From the NCBI RefSeq assembly GCF_040645615.1, contig NZ_JBEYYO010000001.1:337981-401980 (forward strand): 64,000 nt of DNA. Direction: 5' to 3'. A program made the translations under genes and the position numbers. Shown here piece after piece: positions 27,907-36,507 of the stretch. How positions within the stretch are numbered: the first letter of the stretch is position 1; each line of letters opens with the position of its first letter. The notes under the pieces were generated by a model. That model was not told the origin of the DNA and did no database searches. It saw nothing but the letters and a program-made list of their open reading frames with translations. The DNA comes from Glycomyces sp040645615 (lineage in GTDB: Bacteria > Actinomycetota > Actinomycetes > Mycobacteriales > Micromonosporaceae).

Positions 27907-29151
27907 TCATCCTCTCCCGTGGGCCTGGCGCGAGCGCCGCGCGAACGAGTCGAGCGCGACGGCCAGCACGAGCACGGCCCCGGTGATCATGAACCGGTAG
28001 GACGAGTCGAGGCTCAGCAGCGTGAGTCCACTTGAGATCGACTGGATCACCACGATGCCCAGCAGCGCCGAGAACGCCGATCCCCGCCCGCCGAACAGGC
28101 TGGTCCCGCCGATGACGGCCGCGGCGATCGCGTTGAGGTTCACGTCGGCGGTGCCGGTGCTCTGCGTGGCCGCCGCCAGCCGCGCCGCGGCGAGGACCCC
28201 GCCGACGGCCGCGAGCGTGGAGCACATGACGAACGTCCACGCGTACACGCCCTTGACGTTGATGCCCACGCGCCGCGCCGCTTCGGGATTCCCGCCGACC
28301 GCGTAGATCGAGCGCCCGAACTTGGTGCGCGACAACACGTAGTGCATCACCAGCACCACGGCCACGAACAGGATGAACATCCACGAGACGCCGCGAGTGC
28401 GCCCCAGGTAGTACACAGCGAAGCCCAATCCGGCGAGCACGAGCGCGGCCCGCAACACCAGCAGCCGCGTCGAGACCGACGACAGTCCCGCCTTGCGGCG
28501 GGTGCGCGCCCCGGCCAGGCCGATCGCGAAGACGCCGACCCCGGCCGCGACCGCCATCAGATAGGCGATCCACTGCGGAGCGAACCACAGCTGCGCGAAC
28601 TTGACGAGCCCGGAGTCGTACGGCAGGTTGATCGCGTTCTGCCCGCGCAGCAGCCACAGCTGCACCCCGAGGAACGCCAGCAGCCCGGCGAGGGTCATCA
28701 CGAAGCTGGGCACCGCGAACCGGTTGAACCCCTGCCCGTAGATCCAGCCGATGACGCACCCGCACGCGATCGCGGCGAGGATCGCGAGCCAGATCGGCTG
28801 CTCGTAGCGGACCATCACCAGAGCGGTGACGGCCGCCGCGACGCCGGAGACCGAGCCGACCGACAGGTCGATCTGGCCCACCAGCAGCACGCACACGATG
28901 CCGAGCGCGATGAACCCGACCGGCACGATGTCGAACGAGAGGTTCACGAGGTTGGTGCTGGACAGGAACGTGGGGTTGAGGATCTGGAAGACCGTCCAGA
29001 TGACCACGATGCCGCCGAAGACCGGGAGCATCCCCAGGTCGCCGTCCCTGACGCGGCGCAGCGAGGCCCGCGCGCTGTCGGCGAAGGTCTGCGGCGCGAG
29101 CAGCCGCTCGTCCTGGAGGTCGACCGCGCGGGCCGAGGCGTTGTCGCTCAT
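27907..29151 (-). CDS. Ribose/xylose-type ABC importer permease (XylH/RbsC-like)
   Basis: A 414-residue polytopic protein of the BPD_transp_2 family. It has family motifs LVGQIDLSVGSVSGVAAAV (about residues 110-128), SRTKFGRSIYAVGGNPEAAR (about 275-294), and the AAAVIGGTSLFGGRG segment (about 340-354). The length over 400 and roughly eleven helices fit the XylH subgroup. The importer would bring in a monosaccharide or sugar alcohol. Its start overlaps the ATPase stop by ATGA. Confidence 0.9.
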   Translation of the reverse strand: MSDNASARAVDLQDERLLAPQTFADSARASLRRVRDGDLGMLPVFGGIVVIWTVFQILNPTFLSSTNLVNLSFDIVPVGFIALGIVCVLLVGQIDLSVGSVSGVAAAVTALVMVRYEQPIWLAILAAIACGCVIGWIYGQGFNRFAVPSFVMTLAGLLAFLGVQLWLLRGQNAINLPYDSGLVKFAQLWFAPQWIAYLMAVAAGVGVFAIGLAGARTRRKAGLSSVSTRLLVLRAALVLAGLGFAVYYLGRTRGVSWMFILFVAVVLVMHYVLSRTKFGRSIYAVGGNPEAARRVGINVKGVYAWTFVMCSTLAAVGGVLAAARLAAATQSTGTADVNLNAIAAAVIGGTSLFGGRGSAFSALLGIVVIQSISSGLTLLSLDSSYRFMITGAVLVLAVALDSFARRSRQAHGRG

Positions 29152-29939
29152 CGCGTCTCCCCTCCGGCCGTGCGGGCGGCGCGGCGCGAGACCGCGTTGT
29201 CGGCGGCCCCGGTGATCGCCGCGATGATGTCCTCACTGGACACCGTCTTCGCGTCGAACACGCCGTTGTTGCGCCCCAGGCGAAGCACGGCGACCCGGTC
29301 GGCGACCGCCCGCACGTCCTCCATGTTGTGGCTGATCATGACCACGCCGAGTCCTCTCTCCCGCAGGCGTTCGACGAGGTTGAGCACCTCGGCGGTCTGC
29401 GCGACCCCCAGGGCCGCGGTCGGTTCGTCGAGCAGGATCACCTTGGGGTCGCCCAGGAGCGACCTGGCGATGGCCACGGTCTGGCGCTGCCCGCCCGACA
29501 GGGCCGCGACCGGCACGTTCAACGTCGGGATCTTGGCCGAGAGCTGGCGCAGCAGCTCCCACGAGCGCTGCTCCATCGCCACGTCGTCGAGCAGGAACGG
29601 GCGAAGTTCCCGCCCGAGGAACAGGTTCGCCTTGACGTCGAGGTTCTCGCACAGCGCGAGGTCCTGGAACACGGTCGCGATGCCCAAGGCGTGCACCTGG
29701 TTCGGCGATTCGAGCGCGACCTCTTCACCCTCGAACTCGATGGTGCCCTTGTCGGGCGGGTGCACGCCCGCGAGCACCTTCACCAATGTGGACTTCCCGG
29801 CGCCGTTGTCGCCGACGATCGCGACCACCTCGCCCTCACCGACGTCGAGGTCGACATCGGTGAGGGCGGCGACCGCGCCGAAGCTCTTGGAGATCCCGCG
29901 CAGCGACAGCACCGCGGGCCCGGACCCTGCCTTCGTCAT
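29148..29939 (-). CDS. Sugar ABC importer ATPase (single-domain, XylG/FrcA-like)
   Basis: A 263-residue ATPase with Walker A GDNGAGKST (about residues 43-51), signature LSGGQRQTVAIAR, Walker B VILLDEPTAALGV and switch His MISHNM. Unlike two-domain RbsA it has only one nucleotide-binding domain, as in FrcA, so a homodimer is expected. It sits between the permease (ATGA overlap) and the binding protein (15 bp). Confidence 0.9.
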   Translation of the reverse strand: MTKAGSGPAVLSLRGISKSFGAVAALTDVDLDVGEGEVVAIVGDNGAGKSTLVKVLAGVHPPDKGTIEFEGEEVALESPNQVHALGIATVFQDLALCENLDVKANLFLGRELRPFLLDDVAMEQRSWELLRQLSAKIPTLNVPVAALSGGQRQTVAIARSLLGDPKVILLDEPTAALGVAQTAEVLNLVERLRERGLGVVMISHNMEDVRAVADRVAVLRLGRNNGVFDAKTVSSEDIIAAITGAADNAVSRRAARTAGGETR

Positions 29940-29954
29940 GGTCAGTTTCCTTCG

Positions 29955-31013
29955 CTACGCGATGCCGAGCGCGGCGCACGCGTCGGCGTACTCGGTGGTG
30001 CACACGTCCTCGGGCTTGAGCACGCCCTCGGGACCGAAGATCACCTCGGCGAGGTTCTCCTGCGTGACCACGGTGGGCGCGAACAGCTGCGACGGGGTGT
30101 CGAACAAGGTCGCCCCGACCTCGGGCTCTTCACCCGTCATGAGCTGGTACGCGACCTCAGCCGCGGCCGCCGCGACGATGCTGATGGGCTTGGAGATGGT
30201 GTTGTACTGGTCCCCGGCCACGATCCGCTGGATCGCGGCCAGTTCGGCGTCGTTCCCGGTGACCGGCGGCAGGTCCACGTCGGCGGCCTTGAACGCGGCG
30301 ATCGCGCCGCCGCCGGTGCCGTCGTTGGCGGCCACGACCCCGGCGATCTGCCCGTCGAACTGGGCGATCTGGCCGCTCACCCACTGCTGCGCCTCCTCGG
30401 GGGCCCAGTCGGGGGTGTCGAACTCGGCGAGCAGCTCGTACCCCGAGTCGTCGATCGCGTTGTGGATGCCCTGCTTGATGAGCCCGGCGGCCGCGTCGGT
30501 GGGGGAGCCGTTGACCTGGAGCAGCCCGCCCTCGACGCCGGTGGCGTCGAGGTGGTCGACCAGGGACTGGCCGATGGCCTCACCGATGGCCTCGTTGTCG
30601 AAGGAGATGTAGAAGTCGGCGGGCTTGTCGGGGATGGGCCGGTCGTAGGCCACGACCTTGACGCCCTGGGACTGCGCGGTCTGCACGATGGTGGCCGCGG
30701 CGGTGGAGTCCACCGGGTCCAGGACGATCACCTTGGCGCCCTGCGCGATCGCGGAGTTCGCCTGCTGCTGCTGGAGTGCCGCGTCGGAGTCGGCGTTCTG
30801 GTAGATCACCTCGCACTCCTCGCACAGCTCGCCCATGCGCTCGGTGAACAGGGGCGCGTCGTACTGCTCGTATCGGGTCGAGGCGAGGTCGGGCATCAGG
30901 AAGGCCACCTTCCCGGTGCCGCCTTCGCCTTCGGCGCTGGGCTCCTCGGCGCAGGCCGCCAGGGCCCCGAGGGCGATGAGGCCGGAGAGGGCGCCGGCCG
31001 CGATTCTTCTCAT
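29955..31013 (-). CDS. Sugar-binding lipoprotein (XylF/RbsB-like)
   Basis: A 352-residue type-1 periplasmic-binding protein. The lipoprotein signal ends in lipobox LAAC (Cys about residue 21). The ligand-binding fold shows KVAFLMPDLASTRYEQYD, ALQQQQANSAIAQGAKVIVL and VVAYDRPI. The extra CEEC motif near residue 70 and the C-terminal Cys pair match XylF-like proteins of actinobacteria. First gene of the catabolic operon, opposite a DeoR regulator. It implies uptake of a pentose, hexose or polyol. Confidence 0.9.
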   Translation of the reverse strand: MRRIAAGALSGLIALGALAACAEEPSAEGEGGTGKVAFLMPDLASTRYEQYDAPLFTERMGELCEECEVIYQNADSDAALQQQQANSAIAQGAKVIVLDPVDSTAAATIVQTAQSQGVKVVAYDRPIPDKPADFYISFDNEAIGEAIGQSLVDHLDATGVEGGLLQVNGSPTDAAAGLIKQGIHNAIDDSGYELLAEFDTPDWAPEEAQQWVSGQIAQFDGQIAGVVAANDGTGGGAIAAFKAADVDLPPVTGNDAELAAIQRIVAGDQYNTISKPISIVAAAAAEVAYQLMTGEEPEVGATLFDTPSQLFAPTVVTQENLAEVIFGPEGVLKPEDVCTTEYADACAALGIA

Positions 31014-31106
31014 TGACGACTCCTTTGTCGGTTCCCTAGCGGGAGGGGTTGTCGTGACTACCGAGACCGTAGACCCCGGACCGGCCCGATGTCACTAGTG
31101 AGCGAG

Positions 31107-31139
31107 AAGCGAACACTCCTGGTGTTGTAAGCGAACACT
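31107..31139. promoter_or_regulatory. Direct-repeat operator for the DeoR regulator
   Basis: AAGCGAACACT occurs at 31107-31117 and 31129-31139, a 22-bp (two-turn) spacing. A related inverted half-site (TGTTCACTTC) lies near 31256, just before the regulator start. The repeats sit in the divergent promoter region of the sugar importer and the DeoR gene. Direct repeats are typical of DeoR/GlpR operators. Confidence 0.7.
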
Positions 31140-31288
31140 TCACTGTGCTAAGAAGGTCCCAGTCGCACATGACGCGAGGCGGTCATCGCCTGGCCGCGAC
31201 CGGGAAGACACCGCTCACAGCCCACCGTCCGCCCTCCGGGCGACCGGTGCGGGATTGTTCACTTCACACGGAACGAACAGAGGTCGAC

Positions 31289-32092
31289 ATGGCAACCGAA
31301 CCCGACGCCGCAGGCGACGGCGGCCGCGCCCCGCGCGCCCGGCGCGAACGGATCAGGGCCCGGGTCGTGGACGAGGGCTTCGTGCGCATCGAGCAGCTCG
31401 CCGACGACCTCGGCGTCACCCCCATGACGATCCGCCGCGACCTCGACTACCTCCAGCGCGAAGGCTGGCTGCGGAAGGTGCGCGGCGGGGCCACCGCGCA
31501 GCCCTCGACCGCGTTCCACGGCGACGTGCGGCATCGCATGGGCGCCATGGCAGAAGCGAAGGAGTCCATCGCGCGGGCGGCGCTGCGCCTGGTCAAACCC
31601 GGCCAGTCGGTCATGCTCGACGAGAGCACCACGGCCCTCGCGCTGTCCGGGCTCCTGCCCGAGCGCGCGCCGCTGACGGTGATCACCTATTTCGGTCCGG
31701 TGATCCAGGGCCTCGCGGGCGGGCCCGGGATCGAGCTGATCTCCTTGGGTGGCACGTACTATCCGGCCTACGACGCCTTTCTGGGGCTGCGCACTGTGGA
31801 CTCGATCGCGAGCCTGCACGCGGACGTGCTGTTCGCCTCGACCACCGCGATCACGCGCGGCAACTGCTACCACCAGTCCCCGGAGACCGTGGCGGTCAAG
31901 CGCGCCTTGATGGACGCGTGCGACCGCCGCGTCCTCCTGGTCGACCACACCAAGTTCCAGCGCCGAGGCCTCTACCAGCTCGCGCCGGTCTCCGCGTTCG
32001 ACCTCGTCATCGTCGATTCGGACATCCCCGAGCCGCAACTCGAAGCGCTCCAGTCGAAGGCGCAGAAGGTCCTGGTCGCGCCCGCCGAGTGA
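31289..32092 (+). CDS. DeoR/GlpR-family sugar-operon repressor
   Basis: A 267-residue regulator. The N-terminal HTH (about residues 15-70) has the DeoR signature RIEQLADDLGVTPMTIRRDL. The C-terminal DeoRC sensor domain resembles ribose-5-phosphate isomerase, with SVMLDESTTALALSG (about 110-124) and VLLVDHTKFQR. It probably represses the divergent importer/kinase operon and is induced by a phosphorylated sugar intermediate. The ATG at 31289 (MATEPDAAGD) is preferred to upstream in-frame codons because it follows AACAGAGG and fits the family start. Confidence 0.88.
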   Translation: MATEPDAAGDGGRAPRARRERIRARVVDEGFVRIEQLADDLGVTPMTIRRDLDYLQREGWLRKVRGGATAQPSTAFHGDVRHRMGAMAEAKESIARAALRLVKPGQSVMLDESTTALALSGLLPERAPLTVITYFGPVIQGLAGGPGIELISLGGTYYPAYDAFLGLRTVDSIASLHADVLFASTTAITRGNCYHQSPETVAVKRALMDACDRRVLLVDHTKFQRRGLYQLAPVSAFDLVIVDSDIPEPQLEALQSKAQKVLVAPAE

Positions 32093-32099
32093 GCGCCGT

Positions 32100-32129
32100 T
32101 TGACGCCACTCTCTTATATTCACTATAAT
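32100..32129 (+). promoter_or_regulatory. Near-consensus promoter, probably leaderless
   Basis: TTGACG (32100-32105), an 18-bp spacer and TATAAT (32124-32129). The expected transcription start falls on the A of ATG 32136, implying a leaderless hydrolase mRNA. Confidence 0.7.
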
Positions 32130-32137
32130 CTGAATAT
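32116..32137. promoter_or_regulatory. Operator overlapping the -10 and start codon
   Basis: Perfect inverted repeat ATATTCA-N8-TGAATAT spanning the -10 element and the start codon of the hydrolase. This is a natural binding site for the GbsR/MarR-like repressor encoded as second gene of the same operon (autoregulation, inferred). Confidence 0.65.
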
Positions 32138-32960
32138 GACGAACTTGCCGGAGGTCTTCGACCACCAAGGCGCGCACCTGCGCTACCGCGATCGACCCGG
32201 CCCTGCGGCCCCGGTGGTCCTGACCCACGGCGCGGGCATGGACCACGCCATGTTCGAACCGCAGGCCCAGGCACTGCACGAGGCGGGCCACCGGGTCGTC
32301 ACGTGGGACCTGCCCGCCCACGGCGCCTCCACTCTCGCGCCGGGCTCGCGCTTCGACGCCGCCACGGCCCTCGACCACTTCGCCGCGCTCCTGGACCATC
32401 TCGGCCTCGACCGGCCGATTCTCATCGGCCATTCCCTGGGCGGCAACCTGTCGCAGGCGCTGGTGCGCCGCCTGCCCGGTCGCGCCCGTGGACTGATCGT
32501 GGTGGACTCGGCCTGGAACGCCGGGCCGCTCACCCGTTTCGAGCGGGCCATGCTGAGGCTCGCCGCCCCGTCGCTCGCCGCGATCCCGGCGGGCCGTCTG
32601 CCCGGCGTCATGGCGAAGGCCTCGGCCGTGACCCCTGAGGGCGCCGCCGCCGCCGAAGCGGCCTTCGCGCGGATGCCGAAACCGGTCTTCCTCGACGTCT
32701 GGCGCGCGACCGTCTCGCTGGTCGACCCCGATCCGGGCTACCGCACCCCGATCCCGTTGGGGCTCATCCGCGGCGACGCCGACCGCACCGGGAACATCGC
32801 CGCGGCCATGCCCCGCTGGGCCCGCGCCGAAGGGGTGGACGAGCACGTGATCCCCGCGGCGGGCCATATAGTCACCCTCGACAACCCAGAGGCGACCACG
32901 CGCGCAATCGCTGATCTCATCGCGTCGTGGCCCGATCCGGAAGCGGGGCAACCAGAATGA
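32136..32960 (+). CDS. Alpha/beta hydrolase
   Basis: A 274-residue alpha/beta hydrolase. The oxyanion region is LTHGAGMDHAMF (about residues 28-39), the nucleophile elbow GHSLGG (about 93-98, Ser95), an acid in GLIRGDADRTG (about 214), and the catalytic His in AAGHIVTLDNPE (about 246). The substrate is unknown. ATG 32136 is chosen because a near-consensus promoter predicts transcription starting there (leaderless). The in-frame start upstream would lie inside the promoter. Overlaps the regulator gene by ATGA. Confidence 0.87.
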   Translation: MTNLPEVFDHQGAHLRYRDRPGPAAPVVLTHGAGMDHAMFEPQAQALHEAGHRVVTWDLPAHGASTLAPGSRFDAATALDHFAALLDHLGLDRPILIGHSLGGNLSQALVRRLPGRARGLIVVDSAWNAGPLTRFERAMLRLAAPSLAAIPAGRLPGVMAKASAVTPEGAAAAEAAFARMPKPVFLDVWRATVSLVDPDPGYRTPIPLGLIRGDADRTGNIAAAMPRWARAEGVDEHVIPAAGHIVTLDNPEATTRAIADLIASWPDPEAGQPE

Positions 32961-33403
32961 ACGAGGACCGCGCGGCGTTCACGGCCACGATGGCCGACAT
33001 CCTGGCCTCCTGGAACCTGCCGCGCGCGACCGGCCGCGTCTACGGGCACCTCCTGCTCGCGTCCGGCCCGGTCTCGCACGACGAGATCCGCGACGCGCTC
33101 GAACTCAGCAAGGGCGCGGTGAGCACGGCCGTGCGCGAACTCGTGTCGTGGGGCCTGGCCCGGACGCTGCCGCAGCCGGGCAGCCGCAGGCTCCTCGTCG
33201 AGGCCGTGGGTGGGTTCGAGCAGCTGCTCGCCGCGAGCCACGAGCGCACCCGCGCGTTCGTGCGGGTGCTGCGCGGCGGGGTCGACCTCACCGAGACCGA
33301 CCGCTCCCGGGCCCGCCTCGGCGAGATCGCCGACTTCTTCGAGGCCTACGTCCAGGCCGGAGACGCGATGCTCAAGCGCGCACCGGACCGACCTCAGACG
33401 TAG
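32957..33403 (+). CDS. GbsR/MarR-like transcriptional regulator
   Basis: A 148-residue winged-helix protein of the GbsR/MarR group. The HTH lies at about residues 25-75, with GRVYGHLLLASGPVSHDEI and LELSKGAVSTAVRELVSWGL. The C-terminal dimerisation helices follow. It is coupled to the hydrolase by an ATGA overlap and is probably its autoregulator, acting through the AT-rich inverted repeat at 32116-32137. Its last 10 bp overlap the convergent hypothetical gene. Confidence 0.85.
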   Translation: MNEDRAAFTATMADILASWNLPRATGRVYGHLLLASGPVSHDEIRDALELSKGAVSTAVRELVSWGLARTLPQPGSRRLLVEAVGGFEQLLAASHERTRAFVRVLRGGVDLTETDRSRARLGEIADFFEAYVQAGDAMLKRAPDRPQT

Positions 33404-34137
33404 CTTTCGAGGAGCGCCACGGCTTGGGCGCTGATCTCGGTGAGCATCGCGTCGGCCGCGGCCACGTCGCTTTCGGCGACATTGATCGTGGTCTTGAGGT
33501 TGACTTCCAGCGAGCCCTGCACGAAGTGGTAGATGATCTCGACGCGCTCGTCGTCGTTCTCGACCGCGCGGTACCCGGCCTCGCCCAAGTCGAGGTCGGT
33601 CACCTTGTAGCCGTCGTCGGCCTCGAGCTCGCCGCGGTCGTCTTCGTAGAGCTGCAAGGTGGCGGCGGGCTCGCGCCAGCCGGAGGAGGTCACGCGCAGC
33701 TCCTGTTGCGAGGACCCGTAGAAGCTGCACGTCAGCAGCGCGTATCCGTCGTCGTCGTTGGAGTACGTGTAGTTCTGGGCCGGGTCGTGCGGGTTGCCGA
33801 AGACGGTCTCGAACGAGGCGAGGTCGAAGGCCGCGCAGGTCTCGTCGTTGAACCCGGCCGATTCGCCGATCTCGCCCTGCGTCTCGGCGGCGGCCCCGCC
33901 GGTGGTCTCCTCCGGGCTCGGCTCCTCACTGGACGGTGCCTCGGAGGTCTGGTCGGCGCCGATCCCGGCGGGCGGCGATTCGTCGGAGCGGTTCTGCAAC
34001 ACGAGCACGATCGCGGTCGCGGCGGCTATCACCGCCACGGCGATCACGCCGATCGCGATGAGCCACATCCGATTCCGATTGCCGGTCTCGGGCGGGCCGA
34101 ATTGCTGGGGACTGGTGGGCGGGCCGGGGTATGCCAT
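33394..34137 (-). CDS. Membrane-anchored extracytoplasmic protein of unknown function
   Basis: A 247-residue protein. The short Pro-rich cytoplasmic N-terminus (MAYPGPPTSPQQFGPPE) is followed by one transmembrane helix (WLIAIGVIAVAVIAAATAIV, about 25-45), a low-complexity Ser/Glu/Pro linker (about 50-90) and a globular outer domain with two Cys (TCAAF, LTCSFYG) that could form a disulfide. The plan resembles actinobacterial DUF3558-like surface proteins, but no family can be assigned. ATG 34137 follows GGAGC. Monocistronic. Confidence 0.75.
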   Translation of the reverse strand: MAYPGPPTSPQQFGPPETGNRNRMWLIAIGVIAVAVIAAATAIVLVLQNRSDESPPAGIGADQTSEAPSSEEPSPEETTGGAAAETQGEIGESAGFNDETCAAFDLASFETVFGNPHDPAQNYTYSNDDDGYALLTCSFYGSSQQELRVTSSGWREPAATLQLYEDDRGELEADDGYKVTDLDLGEAGYRAVENDDERVEIIYHFVQGSLEVNLKTTINVAESDVAAADAMLTEISAQAVALLESYV

Positions 34138-34255
34138 GAGGGCGCTCCGTCGTAGTCGATCGGTTTCGATGAGTCTATTGGCCAAGCGCAAATGCGCGAT
34201 CGCCCATGTGACGCCGGGTTCGACCGCCCGGTTCCAATGGCTCCGCAATGGAATG

Positions 34256-34282
34256 GGGCCCGGGCGCGATCGGCCCGGGCCC
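34256..34282. terminator. GC-rich terminator hairpin after the ABC/FtsX operon
   Basis: GGGCCCGGGC (34256-34265) pairs with 34273-34282 across a 7-nt loop, 7 bp beyond the stop of the minus-strand ATPase gene. Confidence 0.65.
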
Positions 34283-34288
34283 AGTCGT

Positions 34289-34954
34289 CTAGGAAAGCTT
34301 GCCCTTTCGCAGATTGAGCACTTCATCGGCCGCGTCCGCCACCTGCTTTGCATGCGTCACCACGATCACGCATTTGCCGTGATCGTGTGCGAGCGAACGG
34401 AACGTGCGCACGATGTCGTCGGCGGTCTCGCCGTCGAGGCTCCCGGTCGGCTCGTCGGCGAACAGCACGTCCACCTCGCACGCCAGCGCCCGCGCGATCG
34501 CGACGCGCTGCTGCTGGCCGCCCGAGAGCTGCGGCGGCCGCCTGCGCAGGTCCTCCGCGTCGAGCCCGAGCCCTTCGAGCAGCGCGATCGCGCGCCGCTT
34601 CTTGCGCCGCTCCCTCACCCCGGTGATCTCCATTGCGGCCGTGACGTTCTGGACCGCGTTGAGATAGTCGAGCAGGTTCAGCGACTGGAACACCGTGGCC
34701 GCGTACCTCCTGCGGTACCGGCCCAGCCCGATCTCGGCGATGTCACGGCCGCGGAACCGCACGGCCCCACCGGTCGGCGAGTCGAGCCCGCTCGCCAGCG
34801 ACAGCAACGTGGTCTTCCCGCTCCCGGACCTCCCCGACACCGCGTAGAACACCCCGGCCTCGAAGGCGTAGTCGACGCCCCGCAGGATCGTCTTGGGGCG
34901 CTTGACGGTTCGGTACGCGTACGTCAGCTTGCTCAGTTCGAGCACAGTGGACAT
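34289..34954 (-). CDS. MacB/LolD-type ABC transporter ATPase
   Basis: A 221-residue ATPase with Walker A SGRSGSGKTT (about residues 40-49), signature LSGGQQQRVAIARAL and Walker B VLFADEPTGSLDG, the MacB/LolD/FtsE pattern. It partners the FtsX-like permease encoded just upstream (2-bp gap). Such pairs are mechanotransmission systems for peptide, antibiotic or lipoprotein handling, often tied to a two-component system. One is encoded divergently here. Confidence 0.9.
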   Translation of the reverse strand: MSTVLELSKLTYAYRTVKRPKTILRGVDYAFEAGVFYAVSGRSGSGKTTLLSLASGLDSPTGGAVRFRGRDIAEIGLGRYRRRYAATVFQSLNLLDYLNAVQNVTAAMEITGVRERRKKRRAIALLEGLGLDAEDLRRRPPQLSGGQQQRVAIARALACEVDVLFADEPTGSLDGETADDIVRTFRSLAHDHGKCVIVVTHAKQVADAADEVLNLRKGKLS

Positions 34955-34956
34955 GC

Positions 34957-36369
34957 TCAGGCTCCCTTCGAGAGGATCTCGCGCGGCTTGAGCCGCATCA
35001 AAGCGATCGCGGGCACAGCGGTCGCGGCGGCCGTCAACCCCAGTCCGATGAGCCCGACGCGCGCGATCTGCGCGCCGCCGATCGACACGTCCAACTCGTC
35101 GATCGGGCCCTCATCCTCCCGGACCGCACCGCCGTTCACCGCTCCGTAGTCGGGGACCTCCTCGGCCGCGGCCTGCGCGGTCGCGACCTCACCGGCCAGC
35201 AGCGCATCGGCGGCCCACTGCGCGATCGGCTGCCCGACCGCCGACGCCAACCCGAGCCCGAGCACCGCGCACATCCCCACTTCGGCGAGCAACTGCCCCA
35301 CGAGCCGCCCGCGCCGCTCGCCCATCGACAGCAGGACGCCCATCTCGCGCCTGCGCTCGCGCACCCACGAGACCACCAGCAGCGTCAAGATCACCGCCCC
35401 CGCGGCCGAGACCGTCCAGACCGCGACCGACGCGAATCCGGCGGTGCTCGCGATCGGCCCGACCAGCCGCTGGTACTGCTTGTCGTTGACCTCGATCGGG
35501 AACAGCGCCGTGTCGACCCCGGCCGCCTCGGCCGCCGCCCGCAACGCGTCGAGGTCGTCCGGGTCGCTCAACGTGAACGTGGCCGACTGGATCTTCGACC
35601 CGTCCTCGCCCGGCACGACCCCTTCGAGCATCGACACCGACTCCACCGCCAGGAACAGGTTGTTCCCCGGCTCGTTCATCGGCGGCGTGTACCGCGCGGT
35701 CTCCGAGACCGCCTCGCTGCGGTAGATCCCGCCGACGGTGAGCTCGACCCGGGTCTTCTCGATCCCGATCGTGCCGGTCTCCAGCACGAACCTGTCGCCG
35801 ACGCCCAGGCCGTTCGCCTCGGCGAACCGCTCCTCGATCAACGCCAGGTCCTCAGGCCCGCCGGGCACGATCGGCTCGCCCTCGACCAGCTGCGAGCGCC
35901 CGTCCCGGAACTCGCCCACGATCCGCGAATCCCGCACGCCCGTGGCCGTGAGCAACCCCGCGAGGTACTCGTCCTGCCCCGGCGGCGGCTCCACCGCGTT
36001 GTACACCTCCGCGCCCTCGACCGGCGCCGCGGCCGTCCCGAGCTCGTAGTTGTACTCCGCGACCGCCTCCGACTCCCCGATCCGGTCGACCCAGCCGGTG
36101 TAGAGGTCCCCGTCGCCGCCGATCATCCCGGCGTTCTGCCCGTTCTGTGCCGTCCCCATCCCCGCCTGCATATAAGCGTCCAGGTCCAGGCGCATCGTGG
36201 CCGTCGCCCCCACCGCGCGCTGCGCCGCCTCGGTCGCCCGCGCGGCTGCCGCCTCGATCACGAACCCCGACAGGACCAGCGCCCCGATCGCGAACAACAG
36301 CGCCGTCAGCAGCAGCGACCGCCCCGGGCTATGGCCCAGGCGCAGCGCGGCCCGCTTGAAGAAATTCAT
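34957..36369 (-). CDS. FtsX-family ABC permease (MacB-like)
   Basis: A 470-residue permease. TM1 lies near the N-terminus (SLLLTALLFAIGALVLSGFV, about 16-35). A large extracytoplasmic domain (about 40-300, MacB_PCD-like) follows, then three C-terminal helices with the FtsX motif VVSWVRERRREMGVLLSMGE (about 335-354). ATG 36369 gives the classical MNFFKRAALRL start; the frame stays open further upstream but that is noncoding. Probably regulated by the divergent response regulator. Confidence 0.88.
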   Translation of the reverse strand: MNFFKRAALRLGHSPGRSLLLTALLFAIGALVLSGFVIEAAAARATEAAQRAVGATATMRLDLDAYMQAGMGTAQNGQNAGMIGGDGDLYTGWVDRIGESEAVAEYNYELGTAAAPVEGAEVYNAVEPPPGQDEYLAGLLTATGVRDSRIVGEFRDGRSQLVEGEPIVPGGPEDLALIEERFAEANGLGVGDRFVLETGTIGIEKTRVELTVGGIYRSEAVSETARYTPPMNEPGNNLFLAVESVSMLEGVVPGEDGSKIQSATFTLSDPDDLDALRAAAEAAGVDTALFPIEVNDKQYQRLVGPIASTAGFASVAVWTVSAAGAVILTLLVVSWVRERRREMGVLLSMGERRGRLVGQLLAEVGMCAVLGLGLASAVGQPIAQWAADALLAGEVATAQAAAEEVPDYGAVNGGAVREDEGPIDELDVSIGGAQIARVGLIGLGLTAAATAVPAIALMRLKPREILSKGA

Positions 36370-36426
36370 GTCACTCCAGGTTGAGAACGGTTCGATCTTG
36401 GAAGCGGCGAGCCTAAGGTGACCGGA

Positions 36427-36463
36427 TATGGCCCGAATATGACGCGCCCATAACCGGGCCATA
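36427..36463. promoter_or_regulatory. Inverted repeat between the ABC operon and two-component genes
   Basis: TATGGCCCG (36427-36435) and its exact reverse complement CGGGCCATA (36455-36463) are separated by 19 bp in the 138-bp divergent region. Likely binding site for the OmpR-type regulator, controlling the ABC pair, itself or both. Confidence 0.55.
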
Positions 36464-36507
36464 CGCCCGGCGGCGACCATGACCGGACCGAACCTGGGAG
36501 GACCGAC

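Noticed and set aside
35444..36421. Plus-strand open frames within the FtsX gene region
   Set aside because: They are Ser/Pro/Arg-rich shadows of the permease codons without start context.
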